This document shows positions 8,992-18,115 of a stretch of 41,141 nucleotides of DNA, in pieces. How positions within the stretch are numbered: position 1 is the first letter of the stretch; each line of letters begins with the position of its first letter. Under the pieces are notes generated by a model. It worked only from the letters and a program-made list of their open reading frames with translations. It searched no databases and had not been told where the DNA came from. Source of the stretch: Sergeia podlipaevii (Eukaryota; Euglenozoa; Kinetoplastea; Trypanosomatida; Trypanosomatidae); the NCBI GenBank assembly GCA_030849805.1, contig JASANZ010002065.1, positions 1 through 41,141 on the forward strand. Direction: 5' to 3'. Made by a program: the position numbers and the translations under genes.

Positions 8992-10626
8992 ATGTTTCGC
9001 TTTGGTGGACGCCATTTGTTGTGCTCCGCCTTAGCTGCGGCCGGCGTGGCTTCACCAGGGGTTGTCAGCATCGCCAAGGAGACGCAGAACAAGCTCGATG
9101 GACTGTCTCCACATGACATTACACAAATATTGGATAAGTATATTGTAGGCCAGAAGGATGGCAAGAAGGCTGTCGCCATCTCCCTCCGTAACCGCTGGCG
9201 TCGCAGGCAGCTGAAGGATGAAGAGATGCGGAAGGAAATTGTGCCAAAGAACATGCTGCTCATCGGCCCAACTGGGGTTGGTAAGACAGAGATTGCACGG
9301 CGCATGGCTCGCATCACCGACGCTCCCTTTATCAAAGTGGAGGCCACCAAGTACACAGAGGTGGGCTTCAAGGGCAAGGACGTGGAGAGCATTATTGAGG
9401 AACTGTACACCAACGCCAAGGGCAAGGCACGCAAGGCGCTAGAAGCGGAAAGACAGTCAGAGGCTCTGAACATGGCATTGGATACTATCTATAGCGCCTG
9501 GATGGTCAGGCATCGCACGTCAAGTCCCCGCGCAGAGTCGAACGCGACTGCATCCGCTTCAAGCACTGCGGCAGAAACTGAGCAGGAGGAAACAGCCAAG
9601 GCTGCTTCAAGCACTGCGGCGAGGAAGGAGAAAGCCGAAGCGGCGGACGGCATAGAAAAAACTGAGGATGCAAACACCACTGAGGGCGGCAGTGCTGAGA
9701 CTGCGAAGGCAGCAGCCGATGCGCAGGCGTCGCCGAGTTCGCATGAAGTCACCTTAGATTACTTTCGTAAGCACTACAAGGACGAGTTTAAGGACGACTT
9801 GGTCACCATCGACGTTGCAGCTCCGCAGCAGCCGCAGCAAGAGCGCGCCATGGGTGTCGGCGGGTTTGACTTTCAGTCCGTTGGTGCCCTCCTTGGTCTT
9901 ACTGATGAGCAGAAGAAGCCCCGCGTGGCGGTTACAAAGAAGGTATCAGAGGCAGTACCTCTGGCACTCCAGGAAAGCTTAAACAAGTTGATCGATGACG
10001 GCTCTGTGAATACGCTGGGACGCGCCATTGCGGAGGAGGAAGGCATCGTCTTCATTGATGAGATCGACAAGGTGGTGGCGGAGCCTAACAGTACAAATGC
10101 GGATGTCAGTTCCACCGGTGTGCAGCAGGACTTGCTTCCGCTCGTGGAGGGGTCTAACGTGACGATGAAGGATGGAAGCGTCATATCTACCGATAATGTT
10201 CTCTTCATCTGCTCTGGTGCCTTCCATGTCACTAAGACGTCTGATATGATCGCGGAGCTGCAAGGTCGCTTGCCTGTGCGGGTGCAGCTCAAGCCTCTCA
10301 CTGAAGATGACTTCAGGCGCATTCTGCGCGAACCCAAGTACAACTTGCTGATGCAGCAGACGGCCATGCTAGAGACAGAGAACATAAAGATGGTCTTTAC
10401 GGAAGATGGTGTGAATGAACTAGCACGTGTGACGTGTGCGATCAACACGCAGGGACAAAACATTGGAGCTCGTCGCCTCAACACTGTGCTTGAGCGCGTC
10501 ATGGATACCTACAGTTTCAACTGCGAAGATTATGCTGGCAAAACGGTTGAGGTTACCGAGAAAGTGGTGAAGGAGGCAACAGAGAAGCTTCAGAAGAATG
10601 TTAATCTTGCCAAGTACTTGCTATAA
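8992..10626 (+). CDS. HslU: ATP-dependent HslVU protease ATPase subunit HslU, mitochondrial
   Basis: A 544-residue AAA+ unfoldase that partners the HslV peptidase in the mitochondrion. Residues 1-30 look like a mitochondrial presequence (Arg, Ser and Ala rich, no acidic residues until the mature start). The family entry LSPHDITQILDKYIVGQ follows. Walker A is GPTGVGKT at 92-99, Walker B/DEID at 355-359, and GRLPVRVQL (425-433) carries the conserved Arg of the second region. The C-terminus NLAKYLL keeps the hydrophobic tail that docks into HslV. The I domain (about 165-300) is enlarged by an Ala/Glu/Thr-rich insertion with an internal repeat. The pore loop reads GFKG instead of GYVG. Trypanosomatids have two HslU paralogues; from its position near VTC4 this is probably HslU2, but that is from memory. 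Confidence 0.93.
   Translation: MFRFGGRHLLCSALAAAGVASPGVVSIAKETQNKLDGLSPHDITQILDKYIVGQKDGKKAVAISLRNRWRRRQLKDEEMRKEIVPKNMLLIGPTGVGKTEIARRMARITDAPFIKVEATKYTEVGFKGKDVESIIEELYTNAKGKARKALEAERQSEALNMALDTIYSAWMVRHRTSSPRAESNATASASSTAAETEQEETAKAASSTAARKEKAEAADGIEKTEDANTTEGGSAETAKAAADAQASPSSHEVTLDYFRKHYKDEFKDDLVTIDVAAPQQPQQERAMGVGGFDFQSVGALLGLTDEQKKPRVAVTKKVSEAVPLALQESLNKLIDDGSVNTLGRAIAEEEGIVFIDEIDKVVAEPNSTNADVSSTGVQQDLLPLVEGSNVTMKDGSVISTDNVLFICSGAFHVTKTSDMIAELQGRLPVRVQLKPLTEDDFRRILREPKYNLLMQQTAMLETENIKMVFTEDGVNELARVTCAINTQGQNIGARRLNTVLERVMDTYSFNCEDYAGKTVEVTEKVVKEATEKLQKNVNLAKYLL
9556..9620 (+). repeat. Short direct repeat inside the HslU I-domain insertion
   Basis: The 17-base string GCTTCAAGCACTGCGGC occurs at 9556-9572 and again at 9604-9620, both in frame, encoding ASSTAA twice. 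It suggests recent local expansion of the insertion. Confidence 0.85.
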
Positions 10627-11289
10627 GCGGTATATGCCTTCTTTTGTCTGTTTGTTTGCTGATGGAGGTGGGCTTGTACGATAATGGTGGTGTCCAGTGT
10701 GCGATGGAAGACTGATTGAGGATATCTAGAATACGTATATCTATCCGATTGTTTCTTCTCCGTTCGTAAAGAAAATTTTTTTAAAAAAAAATCTAGTTAT
10801 AGTAGCGCTGCCAATCTAAGTTAGCGAGTGTGACTGCAAATGTGCGTCCTACTATTCTCTCTGTTGTAAATCAAAAAAGAAAGGCGAATGTGTTGATTCA
10901 TTTCAATTAAGGCTAACAGGTATCTGGCAGTCCTTTATCTGTTGTTGCTGTAGTTGCTTTATATTGGCAACTGAGTAGGTGTATCCAAAAAGAAAAAAGA
11001 AAAAAAAACCTGGTAATGTTTCAGTGTAGCATACTCTCTTTGCGTGTGCTCTCTTTCTATTTCTTTTCTTCCTCTTCTTCTTTTCTTTTCTTTTTACACA
11101 TACGGATGATTTAGCGGAAAAAAAAAAGCGATTAAGTTAACAGAGCACACATCATTGCTGGTAAAATAATTGATTTTGTTTTTTTCAAAAAAAAAAAAAG
11201 AACTATCATTACATATTAGACGTGGCTTTCATCTTTCACGCAATCTCTCTCACACTCTCCCTTTTTTTCTTTCTTCATCACTAGCAGGC
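10627..11289. other. Intergenic spacer between HslU and the deubiquitinase
   Basis: About 660 bases, AT-rich, with poly-A and poly-T runs and two pyrimidine tracts (about 11052-11096 and 11242-11280). No gene recognised. Confidence 0.7.
11242..11284 (+). promoter_or_regulatory. Spliced-leader acceptor very close to the deubiquitinase ATG
   Basis: A strong pyrimidine tract ends in CACTAGCAG, with AGs at 11283-11284 and 11286-11287, only 2-5 bases before the ATG at 11290. An alternative acceptor is AG 11113-11114 after the tract at 11052-11096, giving a leader of about 175 bases without an ATG. Either leads to the same start. Confidence 0.5.
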
Positions 11290-13830
11290 ATGCCCCATTT
11301 ACGTCCTTCAGGTACTATCCCATCTGACGAAGACGCAGCCCCAGATATCGTCGCTGGCAAGGTCAACTTTTCAAAAGACCTTACTCCTCTCTCCAACAAC
11401 GCCAACACACCATCCTCCAGTACGGGCGTCACCGCAACCACTGCCGGTGTTCTCACCCCTACAGGACAGCAGCAACAGGATGCTGAGGAGATGCAGCGGT
11501 TGAAAGAACAGCACGCGAGTGCCGCTCCAGCCTTCCACCCAATGATTCTCTGCCCTCTCTACAATCTTGGTAATACGTGCTACTTTAACTCAGGCATCCA
11601 GCTCTTAGCAAACTGTCCTGCATTTGTGTATGGACTGCGCGATTCACCTTTCTGCCCGCGGCCACTAGCTACCGGAAGTGCTGCTGGTTCCCCGACAAAC
11701 TCTGCAGCGCTACACCAAGAGGAAAGGGTCGCAGCGGTGGCGTGCGCACTGAGCCACTCTGGAGGAAACGCCTCTCACACCCTCTTCCGCTCTCTCGCAA
11801 AGCTTCTACATGACATGGAGTACAACCAGCTGAAGCGCTACGAGTCACTGACGCCGCTGAGTACGTTAGACTGCCTAGCGCGAGTGTTTCCGGCCTTTGA
11901 GGGGCGGTCACAGCAGGACTGCACTGAAATGGTGACCGCTGTGATTGCTACCGTTGAGGATGAAGGTCGGCTTGTCGTTGATGTCGAGGTGCTCCTGCGC
12001 TCCTTGGAGAAGGACGCGGACAACGTGTGCCAAGGCGACGACATGAAGAGCACGGCAGCAGCAGCAGCAAGGGAACGTGAGAGTGGAGGCGAGGCGTCTC
12101 ATGAGCCCACCTGCAGCAGCAACTATGTTTCCGTGACACGCAGCTCTTCCTCAAACGCCGAAGGCGACCGACTAGAGCAGGATCAAGAGGAACAAGAACT
12201 CTACTCACTGCCCACAGTCCGCACACAGAATATGAATCACGCACTGGCAGCACCGAACTCAGCCCAACTGTCCGGCATTCGTCTTCCAGGACCCCGCAGC
12301 TCGCACTTCTTCTCTACGCTACGTCTTATGCACCGCGTGAATCAGGAGAACGCGGCGCTCGAGAAGAAGGCTCGGGAGCGCAAAGGGCTGGGGCCTAGCC
12401 TCTCAGCCCCGCACACACCGAAACTGTTCATGAACGCCGCAACAGGCGGGTTTACCGGCTACTCGCTATCAGAAATCACCTGTCACGCGTGTAGGAACAC
12501 ATCGCGCGTGGTGACGCCTTTCACTTCACTTATGCTTGACATTCCATCCTCCGCGCAGCGCAGGCAATACGCGCAGAGACACCCAGACGTGCGGCGCACT
12601 GGCCCTGATGGAGAGCCGCTGCAGTCCAAGCGCAGCTCTGGCTTTGCGTGGCTCGATCCTTTATCTTATCTACTTTCTATCAAAAACTTCCTTGCGCGTC
12701 TCTTCGGCTTTGGGTGCCGCGTGAACTATCCCCTGACACTGCAGGAGTGCCTCGACATCCACTTTGAACCCGCGGAGCTCAAAGGCTCAAACAAGTATCA
12801 GTGCGACGCGTGTGGGACGGTCGGGGAGGCCACCAAGAAGGAGTCGCTTCTTGCCATGCCAGAGTATCTGCTTGTGCACATGAAGCGCTTCAGCGCGGGG
12901 TCCTGCTTCAACGCCAAAAAAACGGATCCGGTCATTTTTCCAGTCTCATGGAGCCCTCTCAGCGCCGCGGACACGAAGAAGAGCAAACTGCCCAAGGGCA
13001 CCGCAAGACCCGAGATACTGGACCTGCGCGCTTACGCACATGAAACCCTTGCCAAGGACATTATGGAACTCCCCAAGTGCCTCCAGGTTGGCAGTGCGAA
13101 CTCCTCCAAGGGAAATGCGAACCCGACTGACGCCGCTGCGGATGAAGCTGGAGATAGGAATCATAACTCCGCCCATGTGGTGTCAACCTACTCTCTTGAC
13201 GGCGTGGTTAATCATCATGGCTCTTATGGCGGTGGGCACTACACCGTGTTTACACGCAAGCGGTCCGCCAAGGAGGACATGTGGGTGTACTTGAGTGACG
13301 AGGAAGTGACCTCTGCGAACCTAACGGAAGTGGCCGACTCGGAGGAATACCTCTTGCTGTATAAGCGGCAGGCTGTGGTGGAGCAGGATGTAACGTTGAG
13401 GGACAAGGCTCGCTACTATCTCGCCCAGCAGAAGAATCAAAATTCAGACGACGCTGGCTGCGTCTACATTTCCCGCCCATGGTTAGAGCAAGCTGCGTTC
13501 CTCAGCGACCCAGGCCCCATCTTGAACGAGCTCTGCTACTGCTCAGAGAAGGACAAGCAATGCGTAACGAAGTTCTCGGCCTTGTTTCCCAGCGATGTGC
13601 AAGTCCCACAGCAGGTGCCGCATGTGCATGGGCCCCCAGTTGAGTGGTTCTATGTTCCCATTGCCAGACGTGACTATGATGCCTTCTTCAGTGCGTATGG
13701 CGGCAACGCTCCAGTGATCAAAGAGACGTACGAGCGCATTAGAAAGGAGCAGGAGCTGTTTCTCAAGTGTGTTGGACGGCAGAAGGCACTGAAGGGCCGT
13801 CAAGGCAGCGACAGCCCTCCACGTTTCTGA
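11290..13830 (+). CDS. Ubiquitin carboxyl-terminal hydrolase (USP, peptidase family C19) with C-terminal DUSP-like domain
   Basis: An 846-residue cysteine protease that removes ubiquitin from proteins. The Cys box LYNLGNTCYFNSGIQLL carries the catalytic C97. The His box GSYGGGHYTVF has H650, and WVYLSDEEV supplies the third residue D670, followed by EEYLLLYKR. Two CxxC pairs (C398/C401 and C505/C508) form the structural zinc ribbon. All expected catalytic elements are present, so it should be active. Large Ser/Gln/Glu-rich insertions separate the Cys box from the zinc ribbon (about residues 260-380). After the catalytic core, residues about 725-825 begin YISRPWLEQAAFLSDPGPI, close to the DUSP domains of USP20/USP33. 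The long N-terminal 80 residues are disordered. The start is the first ATG after the acceptor sites. Confidence 0.92.
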   Translation: MPHLRPSGTIPSDEDAAPDIVAGKVNFSKDLTPLSNNANTPSSSTGVTATTAGVLTPTGQQQQDAEEMQRLKEQHASAAPAFHPMILCPLYNLGNTCYFNSGIQLLANCPAFVYGLRDSPFCPRPLATGSAAGSPTNSAALHQEERVAAVACALSHSGGNASHTLFRSLAKLLHDMEYNQLKRYESLTPLSTLDCLARVFPAFEGRSQQDCTEMVTAVIATVEDEGRLVVDVEVLLRSLEKDADNVCQGDDMKSTAAAAARERESGGEASHEPTCSSNYVSVTRSSSSNAEGDRLEQDQEEQELYSLPTVRTQNMNHALAAPNSAQLSGIRLPGPRSSHFFSTLRLMHRVNQENAALEKKARERKGLGPSLSAPHTPKLFMNAATGGFTGYSLSEITCHACRNTSRVVTPFTSLMLDIPSSAQRRQYAQRHPDVRRTGPDGEPLQSKRSSGFAWLDPLSYLLSIKNFLARLFGFGCRVNYPLTLQECLDIHFEPAELKGSNKYQCDACGTVGEATKKESLLAMPEYLLVHMKRFSAGSCFNAKKTDPVIFPVSWSPLSAADTKKSKLPKGTARPEILDLRAYAHETLAKDIMELPKCLQVGSANSSKGNANPTDAAADEAGDRNHNSAHVVSTYSLDGVVNHHGSYGGGHYTVFTRKRSAKEDMWVYLSDEEVTSANLTEVADSEEYLLLYKRQAVVEQDVTLRDKARYYLAQQKNQNSDDAGCVYISRPWLEQAAFLSDPGPILNELCYCSEKDKQCVTKFSALFPSDVQVPQQVPHVHGPPVEWFYVPIARRDYDAFFSAYGGNAPVIKETYERIRKEQELFLKCVGRQKALKGRQGSDSPPRF

Positions 13831-14181
13831 AGAGCTTTGTTATAAGCAGGGAGAAGAGAGGGAGAGGGGGGGGGGCGAGGTGTCAAACAGTGTCATATGT
13901 TGACAGCGGAAAGGAGAAAAAAAAAATGTGTGTGTCATGCATGGGAAGAACAAAAAGCAAAGGGCTCTTGCACGCCAACACTACTTGGATGGAATCACGC
14001 ACGCACCTCTATTTATATATGAAGAGAAAGAGAGAGAGAGAGGGACAGTAAGGGATAGGGAAGGGTATGGACTAGTCGTTCTCCATTGAAGTGTTATGGA
14101 GGGGGTTGAGTAGGTAGTAAATCCTATAATTATTATTATCGTGCTATTGGTTGGTTTATGCTCTTCATTTCTTGTACAGTT

Positions 14182-14199
14182 TGTGTGTGTGTGTGTGTG
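14182..14199. repeat. (TG)n microsatellite
   Basis: Nine uninterrupted TG units in the spacer upstream of MCM4. Confidence 0.9.
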
Positions 14200-14613
14200 C
14201 GCGTCTTGAAGAGCATTTATTATCATCATTATTATTAATTTACTTATTGATTGTTAATACTGTTGTTGTTGTGGCTGCTGCTGTTGCTATTGGTAGCTAC
14301 ATGCAGTGTTGTAGACGTGTACACTGCCTGATTTTTGACTCGGCTCGGTTCTCTTGTACCTTGTACGTTTACTATAATGCCATCGGGTCTGATCGCTATA
14401 TCTGACTACGCGTAGTTGTTTGTATGATGGTGAATTTTTGGCAACTACTTTCGTTTCCTTGTTTTATGTTTTTTTACAAAACTAATAATGTAGATATCCC
14501 CCCCTCAAAGCAAGGGGTTTTGTGATTGGATAGATACTTTTTTTCTTTCTTTCTTTGTTTCCTACACTCGCGCACACCACCACTGCCCTTAGGGTGTTCG
14601 TGCTAGAGAAGAT

Positions 14614-14708
14614 ATTCATACTGCTCTTTTCCTCTCTTTTTTATTGTTTCTTTTTCTTTCTGGCGTGCTTATATTCGCACATATATATATATATATACAT
14701 GTACACAG
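14614..14708 (+). promoter_or_regulatory. Spliced-leader acceptor region for MCM4
   Basis: A pyrimidine-rich tract (about 14614-14662), then a (TA)n block, then ACACAG with AG at 14707-14708. An ATG at 14699-14701 lies just upstream and would be spliced away, leaving the ATG at 14754 as the first. A second AG is at 14723-14724. Confidence 0.45.
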
Positions 14709-14753
14709 TAACACTTACTCATAGAAACACACACAGCGCGTGTGATCTCTTTC

Positions 14754-17720
14754 ATGGACCCAGAGAACCTAATTGATCTTACCCCTCTTAGGCCTCAGCG
14801 CCGGCCCGACGCGGCAGATGCAGAGGCTGGAGATAGTAGTCTCCTGCCAGGATTTGGGATTGGCACTACTGCCCCACCAGTGGCACCGGTACCACACGCG
14901 CACGTGATGAACGGGGTGCTTCCTCATGGGTCTTTCCCCTCAATTGGCGCCGGTGGGCAGCAACGGAGAGAAGATTTGACTTATATATGGGGCACTAACA
15001 TCTCTGTGGAGGAGTTTAGCAGAGACTTCCGCACCTATCTTGAGGACTTTGAGCTTTCTGATGGTCAGCACCCACATCCGCAGCCTGGAGACGCTCTTGT
15101 GAGGATCACAACGTCAGACACGCTGTCCCTGTTGGGTGGGGCGAGCTCCATGGGTCTTCAAGGCCCTAGTATGGGCGGTGGCGCAGGTACGAGCAGAAGC
15201 GGGGACGGCAAATTCTATCTCAAGGAGCTGCTACGCATTCATCTACAAGGCCGCGACACGCTTGAGGTAAATTTCACGTGGATGCAGCAGACGGCGCCGC
15301 GACTGTACAACCAAATAGTCAATCACCCTACTGAGTGCTTGACAATGATGGCTCAAGTGGCAGCTGGGCTTTCCCGTAACGTTTTGCACAACCGTTATGG
15401 CATTGCTGTTGCAGAAGGTTTCACGCTCAACGTAGCTCCTAAAAAAATGCCAGAACTCATGACGCTCAAGCTATTGTCACCTCAGAACGTGGAGCAGCTG
15501 CTGAGTATCCGTGGTATGGTAATTCGCGTCACGAAGATCATTCCTGAGCTGCGCGTGGCGTGCTTTCAGTGCTGGAACTGCATGAACGTGGTTCGCAGTG
15601 ACAGCGAAGATAAAGGTCGCATTTTTGAGCCTACGCGCTGCAATCACTGCGGCAAGTCTTACTCCTTCAGGCTTCAGCACAACCTCTCTATCTACGAAGA
15701 TAAGCAGCTTATCAAGGTGCAGGAAGCACCGGAGAACGTCTCCGATGGTGAGACTCCTGTGTCGATATCGGCTGTGGTGTATGGCAACATGGTCGACGCC
15801 GTGGTGCCTGGTGACCGCGTCGCTGTCACTGGCATCTATCGCTCGGTTCCCATTCGCCTCAACGCGAACACACGCATTATCAAGAGCATCTTCTCCACCC
15901 ACATTGACGTCGTTCACATTGAACTCGTCCGAGCCACACGCCTTTCTGAAGGCAAGAGTAGCCGTGCCGCCCAGAAGCACGCGGCGGCTGCACCAACGAT
16001 GGCGATGGAGCGGGGGAAGGAGGCGCTTTCGCACGCAGAGACAATGGACACAGAGCGGCTCGACATGTTTCACCGGCTCGCGCACCGACCGGATATTTAC
16101 GAAGTTCTTCTCAACTCCTTCGCACGGACGATTTGGGGCCATGATGACGTGAAGCGAGGCATCTTGGCGCAACTCTTTGGTGGTACCCCAAAAACCTTTG
16201 TCTTTTCGCAAGGCCCCGGCGTTGCCTCGGCTGGTGAGGCTGCTGGTGGCGACAGAGGAGCTATCGGCACGAGCAATAGCAGCAGCAGCAGCAACAAGGC
16301 CTTCTTTCGTTCAGAGATCAATGTTATTCTTTGTGGAGATCCCGGTGTGGCCAAGTCTCAGCTGCTCACGCAGGTCCATGAAATCGCGCCTCGAGGAGTG
16401 TACACCTCCGGTAAGGGTAGTAGTAGCGTCGGTCTCACCGCCTATGTGGTTCGAGACAGCGACACGGGCGAGCTCGTGCTGGAGCCAGGTGCGCTTGTGC
16501 TCTCTGATCAGGGACTCTGCTGCATTGATGAGTTCGACAAGATGAACGAAGCAACACGCTCGGTGCTGCACGAGGTGATGGAGCAGCAGACGCTTTCCAT
16601 CGCCAAGGCCGGCATTATAGCACAGTTAAACGCTAGGACGGCCATTCTAGCGGCTGCCAACCCCAAGGAATCACAATGGAACATGCAGCTTAACATTGTT
16701 GAGAACTTACAGATTGAGCCGACGCTGCTGTCACGTTTTGACCTCATTTTTTTGTTGCTTGACCGCCACGACCCTCAGGAGGACCGCAGGCTCGCCAGTC
16801 ACGTCCTGTCGCTCTATATGGACAAGTCGGGCGCTACAAGCGGGTCAACTACTGCCGCTGTGGGGAGGCGCAGGGCGGCGACCTCCAGTGACGATGAAGA
16901 CGACAGTGAGGGACAGAACGGTGTGGGCTTCGGTAGCACATCTTCTGTAGGCCAGCGCACCGCCACCCGCTTGGGTCACAACACTGCTACTACAGCTGCG
17001 GGGCTCTATCCGCCGCAAGACGAGGATAACGAGGACGGCGGCACCGCAATCGACGTCATCTCAGGGCAGCGGGTCGATGTACACATGCAGTACGACGGGG
17101 AGGTGTTCCTGCAGGGTCCCAGCGAGGCCCCGTACATGCCCTCCATTATTCTCTCAGAATACATCGCCGTCGCACGAGAGACGGTGCGACCCAAACTAAC
17201 CGCGGCCTCGCACAAGAAACTGGCCACGTGCTACGTGGACCTTCGGCGCGCGCGCGGCAGCAGCCGGACCGTCTCCGCAACACTGCGACAGCTGGAGTCG
17301 ATGATCCGTCTTGCGGAGGCGCGCGCCAAGATGCGGTATTCGAGCGAGGTGAGTGAGAGGGACGTGGATGAAGCCAAGCGGCTGATTAGTGAGGCTTTGA
17401 AGGAGGCCGCCACGGACCCCAAGACAGGACGTATTAATCTCGACATGTTCCACGCGCCTGATACCACACGCAACACCGTGGAGGGCAACATGAAGCGGCT
17501 TGAGGAGTTGATCGCCACCCGGTACACCTCCGCTGGCCGCACCTCCGCCCCCCTCGCCGACCTGCGAATGGCGTTGAATGAGCATCTTAGTGGGGGTCTG
17601 AGACCAATGGGGCCTTCTCAGTTTGTGGAGCTCCTGGCTGTCATGGCGGGTGGCGCCTTTGTGAAGACCTACAACGCCACCACAGTCACTTTTGCAGATC
17701 CTTCCAACGCGAATGAATAG
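14754..17720 (+). CDS. MCM4: DNA replication licensing factor MCM4
   Basis: A 988-residue subunit of the MCM2-7 replicative helicase. MCM4 identity comes from the N-terminal TYIWGTNISVEEF block (the IWGT motif is typical of MCM4). The zinc finger is C273-x2-C276 ... C296-x2-C299. The ATPase has Walker A GDPGVAKSQ (528-536), Walker B CCIDEFDKM (D592/E593) and the arginine finger LLSRFD (R661). All catalytic elements are intact. A Ser/Asp/Gly-rich insertion of about 75 residues (about 700-790) follows the ATPase core. The C-terminus (about 890-988) fits the winged-helix region. The N-terminal 75 residues are Pro/Gly-rich and disordered, as in other MCM4 proteins, where kinase sites lie. It is somewhat longer than yeast and human MCM4 because of the insertion. 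Confidence 0.96.
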   Translation: MDPENLIDLTPLRPQRRPDAADAEAGDSSLLPGFGIGTTAPPVAPVPHAHVMNGVLPHGSFPSIGAGGQQRREDLTYIWGTNISVEEFSRDFRTYLEDFELSDGQHPHPQPGDALVRITTSDTLSLLGGASSMGLQGPSMGGGAGTSRSGDGKFYLKELLRIHLQGRDTLEVNFTWMQQTAPRLYNQIVNHPTECLTMMAQVAAGLSRNVLHNRYGIAVAEGFTLNVAPKKMPELMTLKLLSPQNVEQLLSIRGMVIRVTKIIPELRVACFQCWNCMNVVRSDSEDKGRIFEPTRCNHCGKSYSFRLQHNLSIYEDKQLIKVQEAPENVSDGETPVSISAVVYGNMVDAVVPGDRVAVTGIYRSVPIRLNANTRIIKSIFSTHIDVVHIELVRATRLSEGKSSRAAQKHAAAAPTMAMERGKEALSHAETMDTERLDMFHRLAHRPDIYEVLLNSFARTIWGHDDVKRGILAQLFGGTPKTFVFSQGPGVASAGEAAGGDRGAIGTSNSSSSSNKAFFRSEINVILCGDPGVAKSQLLTQVHEIAPRGVYTSGKGSSSVGLTAYVVRDSDTGELVLEPGALVLSDQGLCCIDEFDKMNEATRSVLHEVMEQQTLSIAKAGIIAQLNARTAILAAANPKESQWNMQLNIVENLQIEPTLLSRFDLIFLLLDRHDPQEDRRLASHVLSLYMDKSGATSGSTTAAVGRRRAATSSDDEDDSEGQNGVGFGSTSSVGQRTATRLGHNTATTAAGLYPPQDEDNEDGGTAIDVISGQRVDVHMQYDGEVFLQGPSEAPYMPSIILSEYIAVARETVRPKLTAASHKKLATCYVDLRRARGSSRTVSATLRQLESMIRLAEARAKMRYSSEVSERDVDEAKRLISEALKEAATDPKTGRINLDMFHAPDTTRNTVEGNMKRLEELIATRYTSAGRTSAPLADLRMALNEHLSGGLRPMGPSQFVELLAVMAGGAFVKTYNATTVTFADPSNANE

Positions 17721-18115
17721 ATGGGAAGAGGAAGAGCATACACGTACGCGCACACACACATTTATAGGAAAAAAAAAGAGTGAGTTAAGAGACGTGCGAG
17801 AGGACTCACATAGAGAGAGAGAGATGATGACGCAGCTGATGAGTACATTCATAGATAAAGGGTGCAACAAAAGCAAGTTAAACAGTTGAATAGCACAATA
17901 ACTGAAGAATGATGGCTTGAGCTTGGATGGGGAGCATCTCCCCAGCTCTCAATGTATTTTATCTCAATGGCTTTCTCCATCAACATCTGCTTTACTGCTA
18001 TGATTTCTCTCTATTTTGCTTTATTGATGTTGTTGTTTTTCATGATGATATGCCATTTTATTTTTTTTGCCTGTTAAGCATACTGATACATCGTCCACGC
18101 ACGCCGGAGCACTCG
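17721..18115. other. Intergenic spacer between MCM4 and BUD31
   Basis: About 395 bases. It contains a (CA)n/(GA)n-rich start, and then a T-rich tract (about 18058-18069) ending in GTTAAG (AG 18077-18078), the likely splice acceptor for BUD31. No gene recognised. Confidence 0.7.

Larger units (their letters stand above)
13831..14753. other. Intergenic spacer between the deubiquitinase and MCM4
   Basis: About 920 bases. It contains a G10 run (13866-13875), (GA)n (about 14027-14042), (TG)n (14182-14199), a small CCCC...GGGG inverted pair at about 14498-14517, and (TA)n (14681-14698). No gene recognised. Confidence 0.7.

Noticed and set aside
10042..10086. Loss of HslU ATPase function
   Set aside because: Walker A, Walker B (IDEID) and the conserved GRLPVRV Arg are all present; only the pore loop and I domain are unusual.
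15477..16211. 244-codon minus-strand frame opposite MCM4
   Set aside because: Shadow of the conserved MCM4 core; no family resemblance on the minus strand.
17196..17876. 226-codon minus-strand frame at the MCM4 3' end
   Set aside because: Overlaps the conserved C-terminal part of MCM4 and the spacer; minus-strand genes are not expected within this directional cluster.
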